Assembly: GCF_023744375.2 (NCBI RefSeq)
Contig: NZ_CP146284.1
Coordinates: 3,100,001-3,164,000 of the forward strand
Direction: 5' to 3'
Origin: Parabacteroides sp. AD58
GTDB lineage: Bacteria; Bacteroidota; Bacteroidia; Bacteroidales; Tannerellaceae
Length of the DNA stretch: 64,000 bases
In this document: in pieces, positions 46,349 to 56,345 of the stretch
Position numbering within the stretch: position 1 is the stretch's first letter
How the letters are laid out: every line of letters starts with the position of its first letter
The notes under the pieces: model-generated
What the model was told of the DNA's origin: nothing
Seen by the model: the letters and a program-made list of their open reading frames with translations, nothing else
Databases searched by the model: none
Position numbers and translations under genes: made by a program

Positions 46349-48040
46349 TTATTTTACCAATGCTGCAAAATCTGAATTAGTTGCATATTTAGCAAATTCC
46401 AGATCGATAGCAGCTTCTTTCTTCAAAGAACCATCTTTAGCGATAGCGTCTTTCAAGTTGCTTACTACACCGTTAGCATCGTTTGTACGAGCAGCAACGA
46501 TAGCTTTCAGATAAGAAGTAGTAGCATCAGCATTCGGAACAGCGTTCAAAGTCTGAGAAGCCTTGTTGTAATCCTTAGTCAGGATCTGAGCCAAAGCAGC
46601 GTTGTTTGACTTAACTGAACCAAATGAATTAGCAGCCTTAGCCCATTCGCCCTGTTCCAAGTACAGAACACCCAGAGCTTCGCTTAATTCAGCAACACCA
46701 GAAGCGCTACCGAACAACTGCTGAGCCTTAGCCTGGTCACCCTTAGTCAAAGCGATCAAACCTAAGTTCATGTTAGATTCCGGATTGTTCTTAACTGAAT
46801 TAGCTTTGTTGAACATCTGTTCAGCCTTAGCCAAATCACCAGCGCGGAATGCCATCATACCAACATTGTTCCAAGTACGATAGTCGTTAGGATACAATTC
46901 AGAAGCTTTGTTATAGATAGCTGTCTTTTCAGCATCGTTGTTAGTCAAAGTTGCAGCGTACAGAATTTCTTCTACGTTCAGTGCTTTCGGATCGTTCTTT
47001 GCCAAAGCAGAGATTTCGTCATCAGATTTACCGATGATTTCGATGTTGGCAACCAAACGAGAACGACGCAACTGCGGCAAGATTTCTTCAGCCAGTGTGC
47101 TGAATACTGAAGAGATATTCTTGATTTCTTTTTCACGCTGTTCAGGATCGCTGTACATTGACAATACACGCAATACCAAATCCTTATCCTGGATGTTTGA
47201 CTTAGAAACCAATTCCTGGAAGCCTTCCCAGTCCTGAGCTGTGTATTTAGCATCAACCGGAGCGTCAACTTTCATCTTCTTCAATTCCTTAGCCAGGTAT
47301 TTGTCTGTATTCTTTTCACGTCTTTCAGCCAAGCCAGTGTTCAGTTCAACACCACCATCAGGAGATGCATAAGCCTGGATTTCAATAGCTACATTCTGGT
47401 TAGGAGCTTCGTCAGCGTTCTTTACCAAGTCTTTCCAGTCAGAGATTTCATCTTTCTTCAATTCCTTAGAACGAAGTTCAGCCTGCTGGATCAAGAACAT
47501 GATGCTTGCATCGTGAGCTTCTTTGATGATACGCTGGAATTTGTCGGCTGCGATAGCTGCGTTAGCAGTAGCTGCATCAGCCAATTCTGAAGTAGCCAAT
47601 ACGCCTTCACCGATCTTTACATCCGGCAATTTAACTGTCTTGTTTTTGATTTTTGCATCGAAAGTCAGGTACAGTTCTGATTTCTTCATTTCAGGTTTGT
47701 AAGTGAAAGAAGATTTCATCGTTACATTAGCACCTTCTTTGTAAGGGATAACCTGATTGTTACCTTTTACCTTTTCGCCTTGGTAAGTGTAAGCAGTTCC
47801 CCAGGCTTCACCACCCTGATAACGCAATACCGGAGTGATTGTTACAACAGCTTTCTTGTTGAACCATTTTGCCGGGATTGTGGCATTGATAGTTACAGGA
47901 ACTTTACCACCGATAGCTTCCAGAGGTTGAGGCTCTGCCTTAATGTACTCTTCTGCCAGCGGTTTCAACTTGTTAGAACAAGAAGAAAAAGCTAAAATTG
48001 CTGCCAATAAGAAAAATGGCAATAAAAACTTTTTGTTCAT
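46349..48040 (-). CDS. TPR-containing OmpA-like lipoprotein of unknown function
   Basis: 563 residues with a lipoprotein signal ending AFSSCS. Residues about 35-150 look like a beta-rich domain (VPVTINATIPAKWFNKK...). A central region has VAIEIQAYASPDGGVELNTGLAERREKN, which resembles the peptidoglycan-binding core of OmpA-like domains. The C-terminal part has TPR-type repeats (WNNVGMMAFRAGDLAKAEQMFNKA, then NLGLIALTKGDQAKAQQLFG). It probably sits at the inner face of the outer membrane. A -7 box TAGTTTTG (48123-48116, minus) lies upstream. Confidence 0.85.
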   Translation of the reverse strand: MNKKFLLPFFLLAAILAFSSCSNKLKPLAEEYIKAEPQPLEAIGGKVPVTINATIPAKWFNKKAVVTITPVLRYQGGEAWGTAYTYQGEKVKGNNQVIPYKEGANVTMKSSFTYKPEMKKSELYLTFDAKIKNKTVKLPDVKIGEGVLATSELADAATANAAIAADKFQRIIKEAHDASIMFLIQQAELRSKELKKDEISDWKDLVKNADEAPNQNVAIEIQAYASPDGGVELNTGLAERREKNTDKYLAKELKKMKVDAPVDAKYTAQDWEGFQELVSKSNIQDKDLVLRVLSMYSDPEQREKEIKNISSVFSTLAEEILPQLRRSRLVANIEIIGKSDDEISALAKNDPKALNVEEILYAATLTNNDAEKTAIYNKASELYPNDYRTWNNVGMMAFRAGDLAKAEQMFNKANSVKNNPESNMNLGLIALTKGDQAKAQQLFGSASGVAELSEALGVLYLEQGEWAKAANSFGSVKSNNAALAQILTKDYNKASQTLNAVPNADATTSYLKAIVAARTNDANGVVSNLKDAIAKDGSLKKEAAIDLEFAKYATNSDFAALVK

Positions 48041-48483
48041 AATTACTGTAAGTTTAAAATGTTATAATGATCTCATTTATATTTTTAGTCTAATAAACCT
48101 TTCATTATTAAGCTGCAAAACTAAAGTATTTTTTCTTACATTGTAACATGTCTGCGATAAAATCACGCGGATTAAGACTTATTAATACATAAACGCTAAC
48201 ATATTGTCTTTCTTTGTCATTTTCTTCACTCGACTATCTTACAATGAATGAGCTCACAAAATTACCCTAATTTTTTTTAATATAGCGATTTATTCGCCAA
48301 AAAAATGTTCTTTAGCAATAAAATTCTTGTTTTTTGGTATGATTTCTCCTTGAATCCCCTTCATTTCCCATACAGATTGATTCTTTTTTCTGCCAGCTTT
48401 TGTCCTTTTTCCCCTGGCTTCAAATCTGATTCCTATGGGTTTCTAATTTGATTCTCGTTACTTTTTATATTTTTGACAGATGT

Positions 48484-48571
48484 GATAAAGCTTTTTCATA
48501 TATATCGAAAAGCTTTTTGACAAATATCGAAAAGCTTTTTGATAACTGTGATAAAGCTTTTTGACAATTGT
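48484..48571. repeat. 22-nt periodic AAGCTTTTT array
   Basis: Four units of exactly 22 nt. The central C of AAAGCTTTT falls at 48491, 48513, 48535 and 48557. Units have the form (GATA/CGAA)AAGCTTTTTGA plus 9 variable bases. A degenerate half unit precedes them. Confidence 0.9.
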
Positions 48572-48643
48572 CAAACAATTACTTTCTAACGGGTTTTATA
48601 CGCAGAAGTCGTATGTTTCAAATCTGTAGCTCCCTATATCCAG

Positions 48644-48683
48644 AAAAAAGCTCCGGAGATTCATCACTCGAAATCTCCGGAGC
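48644..48683 (-). terminator. Terminator of the RND efflux operon
   Basis: GCTCCGGAGATT (48650-48661) pairs perfectly with AATCTCCGGAGC (48672-48683). On the minus strand it is followed by TTTTTT. Confidence 0.85.
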
Positions 48684-48783
48684 CTGAAATAAGCTTCGTG
48701 CACGCTATTCTCATGGGATGCACGAATGGATAAAAGAGGTATTATACAGGCGCGTCTTTTTCAACACGCAATACCCATCCACT

Positions 48784-50070
48784 TCACGATAAACGTCCCA
48801 ACGACTTGAGATAAGCCGTCTCCTGTATCTTGTAATTAGTTTGAGCTTCAATGAGATGACTGTAGGCTTCCTGCCAGCGAGTTTGGGCATCCAGCAGATC
48901 AACCAAAGTCTTCATCTGCTCCTGGTAATTCAAACGGGTAATCCGCAGGGCTTCTTCCGCTTGGGCAAAAGCCTTTTCGGCCGTTTCAATCAGCTGGTAA
49001 GCATCCAGCAGGCTGCGTTTCTGCTGCTCCACTTCGATTGCCATCAGTTCCTTGTTGTGTTCGAACAGCAGGCGGCTGTTGGTAGCTTCCACTTTGGCTT
49101 TCTTCACTTTCTTATAATTCTCGCCAAAATGATAGATCGGAATGCTGGCCGAAAGCATCAGGGTTCCGATCCCGTCTGAATTGCCGACACCGCCCATTTT
49201 AAAGCCTCCATAATAGGTATAGCCGGCACTGAAGCCAATCGACGGTAAGTAATCGGCCCGGGAGAGCTTAATATGCTGTTCTTTCAGCTGGATATCTTTT
49301 TCCAAGAGTTTCAATTCCGGACGGGAAGAGAAGTCGGTATCCAGCACAGCGGGGCAAAGCTGTTCTACCACAATAGCCGTATCTGTCGGGACAACCTCTG
49401 TATCAAACGGAACACCTATTTTCTGGCACAAGGCCAGGCGTGCCAGCTCTTTCCCGGTCTGTGCCCGTTTCAGCTGGTATTCGATCTGGCTTTTTTCACT
49501 CTCGATGGTCAGCAAATCGTTCCGGGTCGCCATTTCCACATCCACGCCGACTTGTGTCTGCTGTAACAGTTCGTCCATTTGCCGTTGATAGTCTTCGAGC
49601 AGCTTTACCTTCTGACAGACGGAGACGTACAGCCAGTAGGCTTCGTCGGCATCGGCTACAACGTCGGCTGTTTCTTTCTGCTGGTTCAGCTGACTCATTT
49701 CTGCCCCAATCCGCGCCGACTGATAACCGGCCCGGATCTTTCCGCCGGTATAGATGGGTTGCGTAACGGATATGCCTGCCAGATAAACGCCTTTCATGCT
49801 CAGGTTCACGCCTTCCTGGATGGTATATTCCTTCGGTGTGTAAAAAGCTCCTGCCATACCGCTTACATTCGGCAGGAAATTGGATTTAGCCAATTGTTTC
49901 TCGATCGCTGCATTCAGGCGGTTATTGTCTGCAACCTGCAATGACTTGTTTGACTCACGGGCCATCTGGCGGCATGTTTCGTTGGATATTTCCAAGCGCT
50001 CTTGTCCCAGCATGCGGAACGGCAACAGGAAACAGCCTATACCTATTATATATATCAAAAACTTTTTCAT
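48784..50070 (-). CDS. TolC family outer membrane efflux protein
   Basis: 428 residues with a signal peptide (about 1-22). It shows the two coiled-coil repeats of the OEP family, including NNRLNAAIEKQLAKSNFLPN and a second repeat LSRADYLPSIGFSAGYTYYG. It forms the outer-membrane channel of the pump encoded upstream. It is third and last gene of the leftward operon, 7 nt behind the RND gene, and ends at a perfect terminator. Confidence 0.95.
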   Translation of the reverse strand: MKKFLIYIIGIGCFLLPFRMLGQERLEISNETCRQMARESNKSLQVADNNRLNAAIEKQLAKSNFLPNVSGMAGAFYTPKEYTIQEGVNLSMKGVYLAGISVTQPIYTGGKIRAGYQSARIGAEMSQLNQQKETADVVADADEAYWLYVSVCQKVKLLEDYQRQMDELLQQTQVGVDVEMATRNDLLTIESEKSQIEYQLKRAQTGKELARLALCQKIGVPFDTEVVPTDTAIVVEQLCPAVLDTDFSSRPELKLLEKDIQLKEQHIKLSRADYLPSIGFSAGYTYYGGFKMGGVGNSDGIGTLMLSASIPIYHFGENYKKVKKAKVEATNSRLLFEHNKELMAIEVEQQKRSLLDAYQLIETAEKAFAQAEEALRITRLNYQEQMKTLVDLLDAQTRWQEAYSHLIEAQTNYKIQETAYLKSLGRLS

Positions 50071-50077
50071 GTTTGTA

Positions 50078-53000
50078 TTACTCCTCTGTTTGAGGTTTTG
50101 TGACTTTAAAGAATAATGCGTAAAAAACGGGCAGCAACATCAGGGTGATAATCGTACCCATCGTCAGACCTGCCATGATAGATACGGCCATCGAACCGTA
50201 CATCGGATCGGTAACCAGAGGCAACATACCGACAATCGTCGTTGCCGAAGCCATGATGACCGGATTGGCACGGGCAACCGTTGCCTGAATGATGGCGTGA
50301 TACGGATGCATGCCTTCTTCTTTCATCAGCCGGTTGATTTCATCGACCAGCACAATCGAGTTCTTGATCATCATACCCATCAGGCCGGCCATGCCGACGG
50401 TCGCCATAAACGTAAACGGCAAACCGGTAGCGATCAGGGCAGGAGCTACACCCACAATCACGAAAGGCAGGCAAATCAGAATCAGGATCACCTTGCGCCA
50501 GTCGTTGAAAAGCAGCAGTAAGACGGTCAGAACGATGATCATCGTCAACGGATAATAATCAGCCAGCGCCTCGGTCGATTCATTCTGCAGCTTGATTTCT
50601 CCCATCCAGCGCATCGAATAACCCGGCGGTAATGGAATTGACTCGATCTTCTTCTGGATTTCCTTCTGTACTTTCATCGGTGATGAGCCGTTGTCGTAAT
50701 CCGGATCGCACTCAGCTTCTATGGCCCGCATACAGTCATAGCGGTAAACGGTTCCTTCTTCCCAGTCGAGATCCAGGTCTTTCGTCACATTACTCAGCGG
50801 TGAACTTTTGAAGATCTCGTTTTCCACATCCGAAGCCTGCATGGCACCGCTCATCAACGCCTTCATGTCGTTGTCTGATAGATTGACGTTCGGCATCATG
50901 GTCCAGACTGGCACATCATTTAGGTCCTGAATCTTGCTGCCGTCGGCATTCCGGATTTGCAGATTAACCCGTACAATCTTGTCCTTGTCGTGCAGGGCTC
51001 CGACCGTCAGCCCATCGGTTGCGGCCATCAGCGCATTCCCGACATCACTCCGGTTAATGCCGGTCCGCCGTCCGTCCATCTGCTGATAATGAGCCACCAG
51101 ACTCTTGTTCCGTTCTTTCCAGTTGTTCTGCACCGAATACGGATCTACCGATTTGGCTTCGCGCATGATCTGCTCTGCTTCGGCACTCAGGCGGCGCAAA
51201 ACTGCTGGATCCGGACCTTTAAACTGGACTTCAACCGTATGTGACGTACTGATGGAGAAGTTATAACGGCGGGTACGGATATAAGCCTCCGGATATTCTG
51301 CCCGAAGGAAAGCCTTCAGATTGGGAATGATCTCACTACAAGCCTTGAAATCTTCGCAATCAACCAGCAGTTCTCCGTAACAATCTCCTCCATTCGTCAT
51401 CGGGCGAACCAGGCAATAACGGGCCGGAGCGCTACCCTGACTGGCAGTAATCCGCTGTATCTGCGGATATTTCTCCTTCAGTTTATCCGTAATCTCCAAT
51501 AAATCATGGCGAACCTTCTCCGGGTTTGTCTGCGATGGCATCCAGTATTCCACGACAAACTGGTTGTAATCAAAGTCGGGGAAGTATAAGTTCTTCACGT
51601 AACGGAACGACCAGCCGGCCAAAACCAACAGCGAAACCGATACGGCCAGCGTCACTTTCTTATGATCTACCAGGAAGGAAGTCATTTTCCGGACAAAACG
51701 ATGGATCGGTTTGTTCAGCACTTCGTCCTGTCCTTGTGGATGTTCCTTGATACGCGGCGGTAAGAAAGTCTTGGCAAACATGGGCACTTGCGTCATGGCC
51801 AATAACCAGCTGATGAGCAGACTGACGCATAAGACGAGGAACAGGTCGTGGGCATATTCGCTGGCAGAACCTTTCGCTAAGAAGACACATAAGAAGGTAG
51901 AAGAAGCAATCAGCGTAGCTCCCAATAAAGGCCAGGCCGTTTTCCGGCAGATATTGAAGAGATACTGCTTCGGAGCCAGTCCGCGACGCTTATCCACCAG
52001 AATACCATCCAGGATGACAATGGCGTTATCCACCAGCATACCCATGGCAATGATAAAAGCTCCTAATGAAATACGTTGCAAGGTCGTTCCTAACATCAGA
52101 AGAACCGGGAAGGAAGCGGCAATCGTCAGTACCAGGCCGGAACCGATAATCAGTCCGCTTCTGAAACCCATGGTGAAGATCAAGGCAAAGACAACAATCA
52201 GGACTGATTCGATCAGGTTGATCAAAAAGGAGTTGATTGCCTGATTCACCTTGTCGGGCTGGAAGAAGATCTTTTCCACTTCGAAGCCGGCTGGAAGCGT
52301 CGTCATCAGCTCAGCCATGCGGGTTTCTACCCTTTCACCGACTTCCGTTACGTTCACATCCGGTTCGGTCGACAGCATAATGGCGATTGCCGGCTTGCCG
52401 TCTACCCAGAAACCATTATTCTGCGGTTCCAGATAACCACGTTCTACCTGCGCGATGTCGCCCAGTCGGATCTGTTTTCCCGTCATGGTCTTGATCAGCA
52501 GGTTTTCAATATCCTTTTCATCCTTCAGCTGATCGCTCACCCGAAGTTGTATCCGGTTGTTTCCGGCCTCATACTTTCCGGCTTCAACCGTTTTATTGGC
52601 TGCATTGATACCGCTCATGATTTGAGTTGCCGTCATGCCGTTGCGGGCCAGGTTTTCTTTGGGCAGCGTAATCGTAATACATTCATCCCGGCTGCCAAAT
52701 AAAGTCACCCGCTTGACACCGCTCACACCCAACAAGTTCCGGCGCAGGTATTCGGCATACGTAGTCATTTCCCGATTATCATAGCCGTCGGCTTTCAAGG
52801 CATAGAACATTCCGTAGACGTCGGACACATCATCAATCACCATCGGCGTGCTGCAACCGGCAGGAAGCATGGCGGACGCGTCATTGACTTTCCGGCGCAG
52901 TAAATCCCAGTATTGCTGCACCTGACTTTCGGGAACCGTCATTTTCATCTCGACCGTTACTAAACCCATGCCGTTCGACGATTCGCTTGAGATATAATTC

Positions 53001-53230
53001 ACTTCCGGCATCGACCGTAAAGCTTCTTCCAGAATGGAAACCGCCTCCAGTTCCACCTGATGTGCCGAAGCACCCGGATACAGCACCACGACATTTGCCT
53101 GCTTGATGCTGATTTCCGGATCTTCCAGCTTCGGCATCTTGCTGTAAGAATAAATACCTCCGAGGATAATAGCTACCATCAACGACCAGAACAACGTAGG
53201 CCGTTTGATAAAATAAGTACTTAATTTCAT
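50078..53230 (-). CDS. Efflux RND transporter permease subunit
   Basis: Inner-membrane proton-driven pump of 1050 residues, the full AcrB-type length with twelve membrane helices and two large periplasmic loops. TM4 has the proton-relay pattern FIIAMGMLVDNAIVILDG, where the usual Asp-Asp is Asp-Asn. The second half has GMAGLMGMMIKNSIVLVDEINR. The substrate may be drugs, bile acids or metals and cannot be decided here. It lies between its adaptor (16 nt gap) and the outer-membrane channel gene. Confidence 0.97.
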   Translation of the reverse strand: MKLSTYFIKRPTLFWSLMVAIILGGIYSYSKMPKLEDPEISIKQANVVVLYPGASAHQVELEAVSILEEALRSMPEVNYISSESSNGMGLVTVEMKMTVPESQVQQYWDLLRRKVNDASAMLPAGCSTPMVIDDVSDVYGMFYALKADGYDNREMTTYAEYLRRNLLGVSGVKRVTLFGSRDECITITLPKENLARNGMTATQIMSGINAANKTVEAGKYEAGNNRIQLRVSDQLKDEKDIENLLIKTMTGKQIRLGDIAQVERGYLEPQNNGFWVDGKPAIAIMLSTEPDVNVTEVGERVETRMAELMTTLPAGFEVEKIFFQPDKVNQAINSFLINLIESVLIVVFALIFTMGFRSGLIIGSGLVLTIAASFPVLLMLGTTLQRISLGAFIIAMGMLVDNAIVILDGILVDKRRGLAPKQYLFNICRKTAWPLLGATLIASSTFLCVFLAKGSASEYAHDLFLVLCVSLLISWLLAMTQVPMFAKTFLPPRIKEHPQGQDEVLNKPIHRFVRKMTSFLVDHKKVTLAVSVSLLVLAGWSFRYVKNLYFPDFDYNQFVVEYWMPSQTNPEKVRHDLLEITDKLKEKYPQIQRITASQGSAPARYCLVRPMTNGGDCYGELLVDCEDFKACSEIIPNLKAFLRAEYPEAYIRTRRYNFSISTSHTVEVQFKGPDPAVLRRLSAEAEQIMREAKSVDPYSVQNNWKERNKSLVAHYQQMDGRRTGINRSDVGNALMAATDGLTVGALHDKDKIVRVNLQIRNADGSKIQDLNDVPVWTMMPNVNLSDNDMKALMSGAMQASDVENEIFKSSPLSNVTKDLDLDWEEGTVYRYDCMRAIEAECDPDYDNGSSPMKVQKEIQKKIESIPLPPGYSMRWMGEIKLQNESTEALADYYPLTMIIVLTVLLLLFNDWRKVILILICLPFVIVGVAPALIATGLPFTFMATVGMAGLMGMMIKNSIVLVDEINRLMKEEGMHPYHAIIQATVARANPVIMASATTIVGMLPLVTDPMYGSMAVSIMAGLTMGTIITLMLLPVFYALFFKVTKPQTEE

Positions 53231-53246
53231 GATTCGCTTCTCCCGA

Positions 53247-54314
53247 TTAAATGAGTCCTCCTACATTCGTAGCAGCAGGTGCTTCTACGACGCCTACTTT
53301 CTCCTGTTCAACCAGCGCCTTTACTCCGGCTTTGACGATGCGTTCTTTTCCATTCAGTCCCTGACTGATCTGTAATGCTCCGCCCGGAAGCATCCGGTCG
53401 ACAACTACTTTCTGGCGACTGACGGTGGAATCGGCATTGAACAGCCAGACATAGCAAGTACCGTCTTCCGACTGAAAGACAGAACTCTCCGGAACGGTGC
53501 AAGTATTCTTGGCCGACTCGTTATTCCGGATATGGATATTTACTTCTACATTCATCCCGGCCGTCAGCACCGACTGTGCTTCGTGTGGCAAAGCAAATTT
53601 AACCTTGTACAGCTGGTTGCCGTCGGCTTTCTGGTTGATGCTGATCCACTTCAGATCAAAGCGTTTGTCCGGATACTGTGCAGACACACAGTCGAAACCG
53701 GAAAAGTCTGTTTGCCGGATATACAAAGAAGCCGGGATATCAGCTTCCACCTCAAAGTGATTTACATCCAACAAGGAAACAACTGCTGTTCCGGCTCCGA
53801 TCATTTCGCCTGCCCGGAAATTCACTTGCTGGATATAACCGCTCACCGGTGCTTTTAATACCGTATATTCACGGCTCAACTGGCATTGTTCCAGCTGGAT
53901 GCGCAATTGCTCCAGTCCGGCCAAAGCCTTTTCATAATCGTTTCCGCTCATACCATTTTGCTGATACATGCGTTGCATGCGGCCAACTTCTTTCTTCATC
54001 TGTTCGTATTGGATGCGGGCAGCGTCCAGATTCAGCTGGTAGTCTTTGCTGTCTAAACAAGCGATAGTCTGGCCCTGGCGGACAAAATCACCTTCTTTTA
54101 CGGCCATCTTTTCAATAACTCCGCCAACACGGAATCCGACACTGATTTCTTCCGATTCTTTGACGATACCCGAAAAATGTTTCGTCGAAGTCTCTCCGTT
54201 GATCGAAGGAGTCGTTAATACGACGTGGTGCAGGATTGGATCTTTTTTCTCCTCGTGATGGCATGACATCAGGCATAAGCCGATGAATACAAAAATTCCT
54301 AATTCTTTCTTCAT
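53247..54314 (-). CDS. Efflux RND transporter periplasmic adaptor subunit (lipoprotein)
   Basis: 355 residues from the ATG at 54314, which opens a lipoprotein signal ending LCLMSC. An upstream frame extension to 54386 has no signal features. It shows the HlyD/AcrA layout: barrel part (GGVIEKMAVKEGDFVRQGQ), alpha-hairpin, lipoyl half (VLKAPVSGYIQQVNFRAGE), then a beta-barrel domain. It is first gene of the efflux operon. A -7 box TACATTTG (54347-54340, minus) lies just upstream, and an AraC regulator is divergent. Confidence 0.95.
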   Translation of the reverse strand: MKKELGIFVFIGLCLMSCHHEEKKDPILHHVVLTTPSINGETSTKHFSGIVKESEEISVGFRVGGVIEKMAVKEGDFVRQGQTIACLDSKDYQLNLDAARIQYEQMKKEVGRMQRMYQQNGMSGNDYEKALAGLEQLRIQLEQCQLSREYTVLKAPVSGYIQQVNFRAGEMIGAGTAVVSLLDVNHFEVEADIPASLYIRQTDFSGFDCVSAQYPDKRFDLKWISINQKADGNQLYKVKFALPHEAQSVLTAGMNVEVNIHIRNNESAKNTCTVPESSVFQSEDGTCYVWLFNADSTVSRQKVVVDRMLPGGALQISQGLNGKERIVKAGVKALVEQEKVGVVEAPAATNVGGLI

Positions 54315-54339
54315 AAATAATACCTCTTTTAGTTTGTTG

Positions 54340-54347
54340 CAAATGTA
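54340..54347 (-). promoter_or_regulatory. -7 promoter element of the efflux operon
   Basis: TACATTTG on the minus strand matches TAnnTTTG, 26 nt before the adaptor start. No good -33 box is seen, consistent with activator dependence. Confidence 0.5.
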
Positions 54348-54472
54348 CCGTAAGCCCGAGATATGAGAGGAAGAAAATATGAACAATGATTGTGCATATT
54401 TTCCGATACAATTTGCATTTCGGAGAAAATGGCTTTATCTTCGCAAAGACAACTTAAATTCTCCGATGCTTT

Positions 54473-55378
54473 ATGAACCGAAAGAAGAAAATAGTTCAAA
54501 TACAGATTTCACAGATTCCACACCAGTTTTCTCAAGGAGTACTGCAAAATCAATACATGCTGTTTGATAACTTGGACGAAGAAACAACAGCCAACTTGCT
54601 GAAAACAGCCGACCCGATTCAAACCAACGATTTACTTTCCATTCATATCGCCCGGGGAACACTCGAAATGGAAGTGAATTATGAAACCGTTGTTCTCAAG
54701 GAAAGGCAAATTGTATCGATTATGCCGGGATCAACCTTCAAGTTAACCCAGAATTCTCCGGATCTGATCTATTTTGGTTTTGTCATACACGTCGATTTGA
54801 TTACCAACATGCTGAAAAGCCTGCATATAGAAACCAGCCTGTCTGAACGCAGCCAGTGTTTTTATAAACATCAGGGAAATGTACAGACTTTATCCGACAG
54901 TCTGAAGATTTACAGGCTGATCAAAGAGGAACTCTCTCTTCCGGCTTATCCCACACAACCGTTGGTGATTCAGCGCTACTGCGAGATCCTGACGCTGAAA
55001 GACTATAAGTTGTATGAAGATTCAGAGCGGGCAGTTACTGCACCGAATAATCGGAGAGAAGAACTATTTCGCCTTTTCCTGCAACTCCTGGAGGAAAACT
55101 ATGTAAGAGAACGGAACACGGGTTTTTATGCCTCCCAGCTTTGCATCAGTCCGAAGTACCTTTCTTCCATCATTAAGGAGCAAAGCGGTAAAACCTGCGC
55201 CGAATGGATTGACGAATACATTTCATTCAATGCTAAAACTTTATTGAAAGACAGCACGCTTAGCATCAAGCAGATTAGCGATCGCCTGGGTTTCCCTTCC
55301 CAAAGTATCTTCGGCCGCTTCTTCAAGAAGATAAATGGTGTTTCACCCAAAGAATTTCGTAACCGGCAGGATGTTTGA
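54473..55378 (+). CDS. AraC family transcriptional regulator
   Basis: 301 residues. The N-terminal part (about 1-190) is a cupin-like sensing domain of unknown ligand. The C-terminal 100 residues contain the two AraC helix-turn-helix motifs (YASQLCISPKYLSSIIKEQ, then IKQISDRLGFPSQSIFGRFF and NGVSPKEFR). It is divergent from the RND efflux operon with 158 nt between, and is most likely its regulator. Its own -7 box is a weak TATCTTCG (54436-54443). Confidence 0.94.
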   Translation: MNRKKKIVQIQISQIPHQFSQGVLQNQYMLFDNLDEETTANLLKTADPIQTNDLLSIHIARGTLEMEVNYETVVLKERQIVSIMPGSTFKLTQNSPDLIYFGFVIHVDLITNMLKSLHIETSLSERSQCFYKHQGNVQTLSDSLKIYRLIKEELSLPAYPTQPLVIQRYCEILTLKDYKLYEDSERAVTAPNNRREELFRLFLQLLEENYVRERNTGFYASQLCISPKYLSSIIKEQSGKTCAEWIDEYISFNAKTLLKDSTLSIKQISDRLGFPSQSIFGRFFKKINGVSPKEFRNRQDV

Positions 55379-55398
55379 ATAGGAAAGCCAGTAAGATC

Positions 55399-55429
55399 CT
55401 TGTATTTTCCTGTTAAAACCTTATCTTTG
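55399..55429 (+). promoter_or_regulatory. Promoter of the intact Rpn gene
   Basis: CTTG (55399-55402) and TATCTTTG (55422-55429), spacer 19. It is followed by the small hairpin TCCCGCTATTGGG shared with the broken copy. Confidence 0.65.
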
Positions 55430-55472
55430 TGCATCCCGCTATTGGGGCATAATATTAAATAAAACCTTTTCT

Positions 55473-56345
55473 ATGAGAAAACGTGTATTTATCAATCCGT
55501 TTGTGGATCGGGGGTTTAAGATTCTGTTTGGACAGGAATCAAGCAAGGAATTATTAATCGGGCTATTAAACGACATGCTCGAAGGAGAACGGCATATCCG
55601 GGATCTTCATTTTTTAGACAAAGAAGTGCAGGCTGTAACAACCGATGGCCGTGGCGTGATCTTCGATCTAGAGTGTGAAGACAAAGACGGAACGATATTC
55701 ATTGTCGAGTTACAAAATGCTGCTCAACCTTATTTCTATGAGCGCGGACTTTTCTATCTGAGTCATGCCATCGTTCGCCAAGGGGAAAAAGGTGCAGACT
55801 GGAAATTCAAGTTATGTCCGGTTTATGGAATCTTTATCCTGAACTTCCGTTCCGGCAGGACGGATAAAGTCCGTACAGATATTGTATTGGCAGATCGGGA
55901 AAACGGAAAACAAATGAGTAATATTCTACGGGAGATTTTCATTGAGATGCCTCTTTTCACCAAGACAGAATCTGAATGTGAAACCCCGTTGGATTATTGG
56001 TTATATAATTTAAAGTATATGGAACAGTTGGAAACATTATCATTCAAAGGTCAGAGGGAACTCTTCAACCACTTGGAAAAATTGGCCAAGATTGCCAATA
56101 TGAACAAGCGGGAAAGGGCAGAATACGAGGCCTGTCTTAAAGTATATCGTGACAACAAGAATATTGAAGACTATCGGGAAGAACAGTTGAAAGAGAAATA
56201 CCAGGAAGGTAAAGAAGAAGGCCATAAGGAAGGTGCTTTGGATAAGGCACGGAATATTGCCCGTTCTTTAAAGCAAAATGGTTTTTCTACAGAGCAGATT
56301 CAGCAATATACGGGTTTGGCGGCTGAAGAAATCGATCGTTTGTAG
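55473..56345 (+). CDS. Rpn family recombination-promoting nuclease/putative transposase
   Basis: 290-residue PD-(D/E)XK nuclease (PDDEXK_2 type). The N-terminus reads RKRVFINPFVDRGFKILFG. The catalytic core has VIFDLECEDKDGTIFIVELQ, giving the D...ExQ pattern. A C-terminal tail carries KEEGHKEGALDKARNIAR and ends in a small helical domain. Family members cut DNA and raise recombination in E. coli; movement of the gene itself is not shown here. It is the intact partner of the pseudogene at 20203. Both lie upstream of a leader RNA plus DUF6383 gene, so the three parts appear to have been copied together. Confidence 0.93.
   Translation: MRKRVFINPFVDRGFKILFGQESSKELLIGLLNDMLEGERHIRDLHFLDKEVQAVTTDGRGVIFDLECEDKDGTIFIVELQNAAQPYFYERGLFYLSHAIVRQGEKGADWKFKLCPVYGIFILNFRSGRTDKVRTDIVLADRENGKQMSNILREIFIEMPLFTKTESECETPLDYWLYNLKYMEQLETLSFKGQRELFNHLEKLAKIANMNKRERAEYEACLKVYRDNKNIEDYREEQLKEKYQEGKEEGHKEGALDKARNIARSLKQNGFSTEQIQQYTGLAAEEIDRL

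Larger units (their letters stand above)
48041..48783. other. Long gene-free spacer
   Basis: It holds the promoter of the TPR gene (48116-48123, minus), a 22-nt spaced TGATTC pair (48427, 48449), the AAGCTTTTT array (48484-48571), the terminator of the efflux operon (48644-48683) and an 8-bp hairpin TTCGTGCA/TGCACGAA (48695-48726). No gene is seen. Confidence 0.7.

Noticed and set aside
48484..48571. CRISPR array
   Set aside because: The period of 22 nt is too short for repeat plus spacer and no cas genes are near.
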